From assembly GCA_965220385.1 (NCBI GenBank), contig OZ244825.1:868001-932000 (forward strand): 64,000 bases of DNA, given 5' to 3'. Below are positions 60,152-64,000 of this stretch, piece after piece (positions within the stretch are counted from its first letter, which is position 1; every line of letters starts with the position of its first letter). Made by a program: the position numbers and the translations under genes. The notes under the pieces are model-generated. The model saw only the letters and a list, made by a program, of their open reading frames with translations, did not search any database and was not told the DNA's origin. The stretch is from PCPOR2b sp965220385. Its GTDB lineage: Bacteria > Poribacteria > WGA-4E > PCPOR2b.

Positions 60152-60901
60152 TTAGATACCTAACGTCTGCCGCATATATTGACAGCTCATCGTAGCGCTT
60201 TCTTTCGGCGTTTTATCCGTCCGATCCTGTTCGACCGTCAGCCACTCGGCATCAATTCCGCCGACCGCGTCCATGATGCCTTCCCAATCGAGAATTCCGT
60301 GGCCGACTTCGCCAAAAGAGCCGTCCGCGTACATGTCCTTGAAGTGGAGATAGGCAACCCTATCGGCGTACTGCTTCAGGAACGCAGCGGGATCTTCGCC
60401 GCCGTGCTGGACCCAATAGGTGTCCACACAGGCGTGAACCAGCATCGGATCGGTTGATTCGTACAGCGTGGTAAGTCCGGTCGTGCCTCCGAAGTCTTTG
60501 AATTCCCAGCTGTGGTTGTGATAGCAGAACTTAATTCCTGCGTCATTACAGCGGCGCCCTACCTCATTGAAGACCTCGGCTGAACGCTGATAATCTTCAA
60601 GCGTATCTTGTCCGCCAACGCCAGAGACCATCAAGTAACGGGAGCCCATCGCTTCAGTAAAACGGACCGCTTCCTCAAACTGCTCGATGCTGCCATACCC
60701 TGTATGGACGCCTGCCAACTCCAAGTTGTGCGACGCAAGCAATGCTTTTGTCTCTTCAGGGGTGCGATCCCCGTTGTTGAGATTGCCGGCTTCTATGCCA
60801 TCGTAACCCGCCGCGGATAGTTCGGCAAGCACACCGGGAAGATCACTGTTTTGACGGTCGCCGTAGATAATCAAGCCACAGCCAATTTTGTATTTGCTCA
60901 T
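60152..60901 (-). CDS. Sugar phosphate isomerase/epimerase-like TIM barrel (AP endonuclease 2 family)
   Basis: 249 residues: KYKIGCGLIIYGDR, GYDGIEAGNLN, LELAGVHTGYGS, YLMVSGVGGQD, IKFCYHNHSWEF (metal-binding His-x-His), DPMLVHACVDTYWVQHGGED, YLHFKDM (His), GEVGHGILDW and EWLTVEQD. These are the xylose-isomerase-like fold landmarks. Activity is typically 2-keto-3-deoxy or inosose isomerisation. ATG at 60901 (GGAGATAAAC upstream) is preferred over an in-frame start at 60961 because the extra 20 residues do not resemble the family. Confidence 0.87.
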   Translation of the reverse strand: MSKYKIGCGLIIYGDRQNSDLPGVLAELSAAGYDGIEAGNLNNGDRTPEETKALLASHNLELAGVHTGYGSIEQFEEAVRFTEAMGSRYLMVSGVGGQDTLEDYQRSAEVFNEVGRRCNDAGIKFCYHNHSWEFKDFGGTTGLTTLYESTDPMLVHACVDTYWVQHGGEDPAAFLKQYADRVAYLHFKDMYADGSFGEVGHGILDWEGIMDAVGGIDAEWLTVEQDRTDKTPKESATMSCQYMRQTLGI

Positions 60902-60984
60902 GTTTATCTCCAGAAGGTAAAATGGTGGGTCGTCGTACCTAAAGCGTAGGAGCTCATGCACTCCATGTTTTCGAGGGTAGCTCT

Positions 60985-61251
60985 ATGAACATCAATACAT
61001 CAGAAGAAAGGTTGCTCGCAGAACTCAAAGAACTCGTCGATCAAACGAGTGAACTCCTACAATGGGGTAACTTAACGGTTGTCGAAGCCTGTCAGCGGAT
61101 ACGACAGACACGCGCACGCGCTGAAGCACTGATACCAGAACAGATGTGCCTGTATCAACGTATCTATGGGGCGCGATTTCGACGCTTGTTTGAGCAATTC
61201 GTTCTTCCACGACAATCTCAACCACAACACAACTGGCACAAGCCGTACTGA
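60985..61251 (+). CDS. Small helical protein of unknown function
   Basis: 88 residues, rich in charged helical text (SEERLLAELKELVDQTSELL, EACQRIRQTRARAEALIPEQ), with no signal peptide or membrane segment. Not recognised as a named family. A possible GAGGGTAG precedes the ATG. It is divergent from the isomerase and convergent with the HlyD-like gene; the small size and absence of relatives known to me keep confidence moderate. Confidence 0.5.
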   Translation: MNINTSEERLLAELKELVDQTSELLQWGNLTVVEACQRIRQTRARAEALIPEQMCLYQRIYGARFRRLFEQFVLPRQSQPQHNWHKPY

Positions 61252-61286
61252 TTGATTCGATCGCCGGATCAAGTGACGCGTCGAAA

Positions 61287-62897
61287 CTACGGGTTCATCA
61301 CCGTTACCTCTTCGCCATCCTTGAGGGTGTGTTGCCCGGCGATAACCACCTGCTCGCCCTCGGATAATCCACTGCGAATTTCCACACGGCTGCCTTCAAC
61401 CAACCCCATCTCAATCTGGCGACGGTTACTGCGTCCACCCGCGACCACAAAGACGGTTTGCGTTTTCTTGATGCTATCTTCGATTATCGCAGAACGCGGG
61501 AGAAGGATCGCATCTTGGCGAATTTCCACCGGGATTTTGACCTTCGCAAACATCCCCGGTTTCAATCGTAGGTCCGCGTTATCAATCCCAATTTCAACCT
61601 TTGCCGATCGACTTGCCTGATTCAGAATCGGACTGATGAGGGAGATCTTGCCTGTCACAGGTTGGGCCAACGCATCGACCTCAATCCATGCCTCCTGATT
61701 TTCCGGGTCCAATCTGCTCAGATCCGCCTCGATGACGCTTACCGTTGCTTTCACCGTATCCATATCCACTATTTCAAAAATCGGTGCGGCTGGGGATGCC
61801 AACCCACCCAAATCCAAATGACGCATTGACAGGATACCAGCGATCGGTGCCGTGATTGTTGCATCGCCGAGCCGTTCCTGCGCGAGATCCAATGCGATCT
61901 TTGCCTGTTCCATCGCGGTCTCAGCAGCGATAATTTCCGCCTCCCAACTCTTGGCGGCTGCTAACGCTTCAGCCGCTTTGAGAGTCGCCTGCGCAGCCTC
62001 CACCTGGGATTGCGCCAATGCCCGATCCTTTTCCCACGTCTTCGTGTCCGCTTGGGCGTAAGCAAGTTTCAACGCTGCTTCTGCTTGTGCAACCTGTGCC
62101 TCCATCGCTTGGACATCTTCCTCCCGTGCACCGTTTTGGATGAGAGCGAGTTGCTGGCTAGCGACCTCAGATTGTGATTTAGCGATATCCAGTTGGGTTC
62201 TTGCTGATTCAAACGATTGTTTGCTTATTGCTCCGTTGTCAAAGAGTTTTTTCATCCGCTTGTGGTTGTTCCGTGCATTCGTGAGGCTTGCTTTTGCTCC
62301 AGCCACCGCAGCTTCCGCCTGCCGGAGATCCTCATCTCTTGCGCCACGCTTAATCTTCTCTAAGTTCGCCTTGAGCGATTCCAAGCCCGCCTGTGCCTGT
62401 TCGACCTGTGAGGTCGTGCGCGTTTGTGACAGGTCCTCCACCTGCTGCAGGGCAACGGTAGCGGATGCCAGTTGGGCATTTGCCTGATCGATCTGTGATG
62501 TGACGCGAATCTCAGCCAGCTGCTGTGCCTGACTTAAAGCGGTCTGTGCAGCCCGATGCGCTGCTTCCGCTTGGCGCACCTGGAGTGCTAACTCCGCATG
62601 CTCAATGACCGCGAGCGTCTCTCCTTTTCTCACCCTTGCCCCCTCCTCCACCTCCATCTGGATGATCTTGCCGGGGACTTCGGGAAAGACGGTCACATGC
62701 GAATGTGCTTCAATCGTGCCGGATAGGTGCAACTCGGAACGGATCTCGCCGCGGGCTGCGTTAAGGACTTCTACCGCCTTAACTGTGGCCGCAACCGCTT
62801 CGGTCATTTCACCACCTTGTCGTCTTACGGCAGATCTGATGAGAATCGCTGCGATTGCGATTATGATTATGAGTGCGATGATTAAGAATTTTTTCAC
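61287..62897 (-). CDS. RND/HlyD-type efflux adaptor with an unusually long coiled-coil hairpin
   Basis: 536 residues. A single membrane anchor (about 4-21) starts from GTG at 62897 (GGAGA upstream). The lipoyl halves are at about 66-100 (VTVFPEVPGKIIQMEVEEGA) and 346-385 (ATITAPIAGILSMRHLDLGG); between them about 245 residues of alanine-rich heptads form a very long hairpin with an imperfect internal repeat (GARDEDLRQAEAAVAGAKAS and GAREEDVQAMEAQVAQAEAA). The beta-barrel (about 386-460) and the membrane-proximal domain with AILLPRSAI and EGEQVVIAGQHTLKDGEEV follow. It joins an inner-membrane pump to an outer-membrane channel. No pump gene is in the window. Confidence 0.88.
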   Translation of the reverse strand: MKKFLIIALIIIIAIAAILIRSAVRRQGGEMTEAVAATVKAVEVLNAARGEIRSELHLSGTIEAHSHVTVFPEVPGKIIQMEVEEGARVRKGETLAVIEHAELALQVRQAEAAHRAAQTALSQAQQLAEIRVTSQIDQANAQLASATVALQQVEDLSQTRTTSQVEQAQAGLESLKANLEKIKRGARDEDLRQAEAAVAGAKASLTNARNNHKRMKKLFDNGAISKQSFESARTQLDIAKSQSEVASQQLALIQNGAREEDVQAMEAQVAQAEAALKLAYAQADTKTWEKDRALAQSQVEAAQATLKAAEALAAAKSWEAEIIAAETAMEQAKIALDLAQERLGDATITAPIAGILSMRHLDLGGLASPAAPIFEIVDMDTVKATVSVIEADLSRLDPENQEAWIEVDALAQPVTGKISLISPILNQASRSAKVEIGIDNADLRLKPGMFAKVKIPVEIRQDAILLPRSAIIEDSIKKTQTVFVVAGGRSNRRQIEMGLVEGSRVEIRSGLSEGEQVVIAGQHTLKDGEEVTVMNP

Positions 62898-62922
62898 TTT
62901 GTAGTCTCCATTATGTAATATT

Positions 62923-62972
62923 TGGTGCGTGATACGTAATAAATGGCGCGTAAGAAAAATCTACGTGTTACG
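62923..62972. repeat. R5 ACGTAATA-type fold-back
   Basis: GTGCGTGATACGTAATAAAT and CTACGTGTTACGCATC form a small fold-back between the adaptor gene and the acyltransferase gene. Confidence 0.45.
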
Positions 62973-64000
62973 CATCAAGCGGATCAGACATATCTGTGAT
63001 GAGCGCTTGAACCTCCGTCTCCAATTCCAGTGTGATGTCCTGTACTGTCTGTTTCTTGTCCTGTTTGTAGGTTTCGTAACGGTCAAGTAGGTTCTTTGGT
63101 GTGCCAAAACGCATATACGCTATCCGAGGTCCCCTCGGTTTGGACTCCCCGAAAACCTCCCTTTCCAACCGGGTGATAACGTCCAAGAAACGTTCCGGCG
63201 ATCGGTTTTCACCGACGTACCCATCATAGATAGCAATGAAATTGAAAAGACGGTTTAGATCCGGATAGAACTCTTGAAACTTTTCCAACCGCTGTTCATG
63301 GATCTGTCGTTCATAAGCGGTAATCTCTTCCGTTTCCCTGTAGACCTCCGCATCAATAAGGTTCTTCAACGCACGGACCCGCGTTCTGGGAAGCACGGTT
63401 GGCTCCGGCGTAACTCCCATGAACTCTTCCATCTGTGAGAGGATATGTTCGCGTAACTGTCCTATCCGTTCATTCAACGATCCATCCTTGTCAGCCTTAA
63501 GTCTATATTCCCGTTCTAACGTTGATAACACAGCGCCACCAATCCGCCGTAACCGTTCGTAGAGATCCTCTGCAGCGGGCGAACCTTTAGGCAGAATTTC
63601 TTGCTCTAATCTGGTAAGTGCACTCTCAATTTCGTCCCACATCTCTGCATCGTAGATGTACTTAATTCCAACTGGCACCACATAGAGTGGTTTGACCGTT
63701 TCGGCTTTTGCCATGTCGTCCAATGCCCAGAAGCAAAGTTGCATGGCGCCACTTTCAAAGGGCAATACCGTATCGTTCTGACGTGAAATCTCACCCTCAG
63801 CAAAGATCACCAGTGGACGCTTTCCCTCCGCCAAGAGGCTACGTGTTGTCCGAAATGCTCCGCGATCCACACTACCCCGCATCACAGAGTAGACGCCAAA
63901 CCGCTGCATGAAATAACTTCTGACCCCTCCTGTGAACGTTTCGCGTGCACACATATAGTAAAACGGCTTTCCAACCCGCTGTGACAGCGCAAACATGATC
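62968..64000 (-). CDS. PlsC-type 1-acyl-glycerol-phosphate acyltransferase-like protein (5' end outside window)
   Basis: At least 343 residues, truncated at the window edge: the reading frame continues to 64000 (ATC before the first Met in sequence), so the N-terminus including the HxxxxD catalytic motif is not visible. Visible PlsC motifs are RGAFRTTRSLLAEGKRPLVI then FAEGEISRQNDTVLPFESGA (motif III, FPEG-like) and YVVPVGIKYIY (motif IV). A long helical C-terminal region (about 150-340) with AYMRFGTPKNLLDRYETYKQ is unlike small PlsC enzymes and resembles the longer acyltransferase family in planctomycete-type bacteria. Its product would be a membrane lipid precursor. Confidence 0.72.
   Translation of the reverse strand, partial: IMFALSQRVGKPFYYMCARETFTGGVRSYFMQRFGVYSVMRGSVDRGAFRTTRSLLAEGKRPLVIFAEGEISRQNDTVLPFESGAMQLCFWALDDMAKAETVKPLYVVPVGIKYIYDAEMWDEIESALTRLEQEILPKGSPAAEDLYERLRRIGGAVLSTLEREYRLKADKDGSLNERIGQLREHILSQMEEFMGVTPEPTVLPRTRVRALKNLIDAEVYRETEEITAYERQIHEQRLEKFQEFYPDLNRLFNFIAIYDGYVGENRSPERFLDVITRLEREVFGESKPRGPRIAYMRFGTPKNLLDRYETYKQDKKQTVQDITLELETEVQALITDMSDPLDA

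Noticed and set aside
1..64000. tRNA, rRNA or riboswitch genes
   Set aside because: No cloverleaf, rRNA segment or recognisable riboswitch core was seen; the palindromes found belong to the dispersed repeat families.

Overview
Organism. The window is a bacterial chromosome fragment of roughly 50% GC. It carries many Gfo/Idh/MocA oxidoreductases, M19 dipeptidases, a PIG-L deacetylase, secreted TolB-type propellers and an unusually dense load of short nested palindromic repeats between genes. That mix is typical of large-genome uncultivated lineages such as Candidatus Poribacteria (often sponge-associated). This placement is inference: no rRNA or other phylogenetic marker is present.

Layout. 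0-7.2 kb holds a RidA-like protein, a type ISP-like nuclease-methyltransferase without a helicase block, a 2-haloacid-dehalogenase-type HAD hydrolase and a DUF4268 PD-(D/E)XK-like protein, separated by repeat-filled gaps. 7.6-13.7 kb holds a gamma-glutamyltransferase, a CstA-type peptide transporter, a PIG-L deacetylase and an M19 dipeptidase, all on the plus strand; together they look like a peptide scavenging group. 14.2-19.4 kb holds a ThDP enzyme, a small membrane protein, a glycosidase-like propeller protein and a zinc-type alcohol dehydrogenase.

The main feature is 19.7-53.9 kb. It holds 25 closely related secreted six-bladed TolB/PD40 propeller paralogs (called P1-P25), one divergent propeller, one truncated relic and one jelly-roll/LamG-like protein, all on the plus strand. 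All but the relic end in the same short C-terminal tail, K-x(2,3)-T-x-W-[GA]-x-[LIVF]-K, although they belong to at least two unrelated folds. The tail behaves like a detachable sorting or anchoring tag; I know of no named family for it. The paralogs are mosaics of interchangeable segments. Spacers are nearly constant (66-70 nt in the first part of the array, exactly 58 nt for seven consecutive spacers in the second). An SgrR-like HTH plus solute-binding regulator and a complete IS4-family insertion sequence interrupt the array between P2 and P3.

54.1-64 kb holds sugar or polyol catabolism genes (two Gfo/Idh/MocA oxidoreductases, amidohydrolase, sugar isomerase/epimerase, cupin), a second M19 family member lacking canonical metal ligands, TrpF, a DUF1232 membrane protein, an RND/HlyD adaptor and a PlsC-type acyltransferase cut by the window edge.

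Repeats. Several dispersed families (called R1-R10 here) recur. R1 is a 72-bp paired palindrome, with a 23-bp nested palindrome inserted once or twice in some copies. R2 is a C-rich/G-rich element that has entered coding sequence in frame in the methyltransferase, forms the 3' end of a dipeptidase gene, and was itself the target of the IS4 element (10-bp duplication). R3 is a MITE-like element of about 160-175 bp, one copy of which supplies the stop codon of the ThDP enzyme gene.
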